DNA of 64,000 nucleotides from Vespula vulgaris (Eukaryota > Arthropoda > Insecta > Hymenoptera > Vespidae). The stretch's first letter is position 1; the number at the start of each line of letters is the position of its first letter. The DNA is taken from NCBI RefSeq assembly GCF_905475345.1, contig NC_066600.1, forward strand, positions 3,025,001 to 3,089,000, written 5' to 3'. This document shows, in pieces, positions 63,516 to 64,000 of this stretch. The position numbers and the translations under genes were made by a program. The notes below the pieces were generated by a model. That model did not search any database, was not told the origin of the DNA, and was given only the letters and a program-made list of their open reading frames with translations.

Positions 63516-64000
63516 GCAAACGCCCGCCCGCCCGCGCGTTCTCTTTCTCGCTCTCACGCTCGTCCGTCGACGACGCGTTAAACGTTTATCATTGCATCGA
63601 CACAAGTCACGCGGTGGACCCTACTGTCCACTTAAAAAACGGCGATTCAGCGTTTAGTAGGAAGTGACGTCAGCGATGGAGGCCCACCGTAAACACTGCC
63701 GGATAATATAAACCAAACGTACGTTTCGAGGTGACACGAACCTTATCATCGAAAATAACATTATCATTTTCTTCTCTTGATCTCTTTCTTTATTAAAAGT
63801 TCCCGATCGTTTGTTTGGGAGGAAATTTTCTATTTGGTCTTTCAAATGATTTATTTCGTAGATCTTTTATATTATATTTGTTTCTCTCTCTCTCCCTCTC
63901 TCTCTCTCTCTTGTTCTCTTTCTATCTATCTATCTATCTCGCTCTTCGTTTCGTACTCTATTTTCGAGGCTCGTGGTAGGACCAGTTAGTTGATCGGCGT

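Larger units (their letters stand above)
54500..64000 (+). other. hth: hth intron to the window end
   Basis: Repeats include AT arrays (56399-56430, 56582-56623, 56946-56986), TCTA (57258-57346), CGACAA (59988-60036), ATCT (60537-60572), a CGAACCAA-like tandem (61527-61562), CTT (61800-61865, 62355-62398) and CGAT (63075-63113). Unique islands lie at about 55120-55460, 55520-55870, 56170-56390, 57060-57240, 57500-57700, 58080-58260, 59180-59340, 59400-59600, 60270-60530, 60570-60770, 61210-61760, 62200-62340, 62700-62900, 63120-63340 and 63540-63770. None shows a recognisable homothorax exon, including any homeodomain sequence. Confidence 0.75.

Overview
The window looks like nuclear DNA from an insect. 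The best guess is an aculeate hymenopteran (bee, wasp or ant), judged from CpG-rich, TCGA-rich unique sequence mixed with very dense (CT)n/(GA)n and trinucleotide microsatellites. Only one gene can be supported, on the + strand: homothorax (hth), the insect MEIS/PREP-class TALE homeobox gene and cofactor of Extradenticle/PBX and Hox proteins. Two constitutive-looking exons are present. A 51-nt microexon at 866-916 encodes MVQAIQVLRFHLLELEK. A 192-nt exon at 6852-7043 begins VHELCDNFCHRYISC and ends TDGASTPDV. Both have phase-0 boundaries, good splice sites and a clean protein junction (LLELEK|VHELCDNF). The first coding exons must lie left of the window. The homeodomain exons (KKRGIFPK..., NWFINARRR...) were not found and presumably lie beyond position 64000.

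The most interesting element is at the 3' end of the second exon. The donor (GTC|GTGAGT, 7043/7044) is followed by 209 further in-frame codons ending in TAA at 7671-7673. These have coding-like composition: a His-rich tract, an Asn/Ser tract, then a very GC-rich Ala/His tail. Not splicing here would give a homothorax protein with the Exd-interaction domain but no homeodomain. This matches the homeodomain-less Hth isoforms and the hth intron-retention element described in flies. The donor also lies in a small perfect hairpin, with a second possible partner downstream.

Layout: 1-865 upstream intron; 866-916 exon; 917-6851 intron; 6852-7043 exon; 7044-7673 read-through coding extension; about 7674-14420 probable 3' UTR of the retained form (and intron for the full-length form), with poly(A) signals; 14421-64000 intron of the full-length transcript. 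The last part holds many microsatellites, several perfect palindromes and several non-repetitive islands that could be regulatory. No tRNA, rRNA, recognisable transposon, CRISPR array or second protein gene is supported. Nearly all other open frames are translations of simple repeats.
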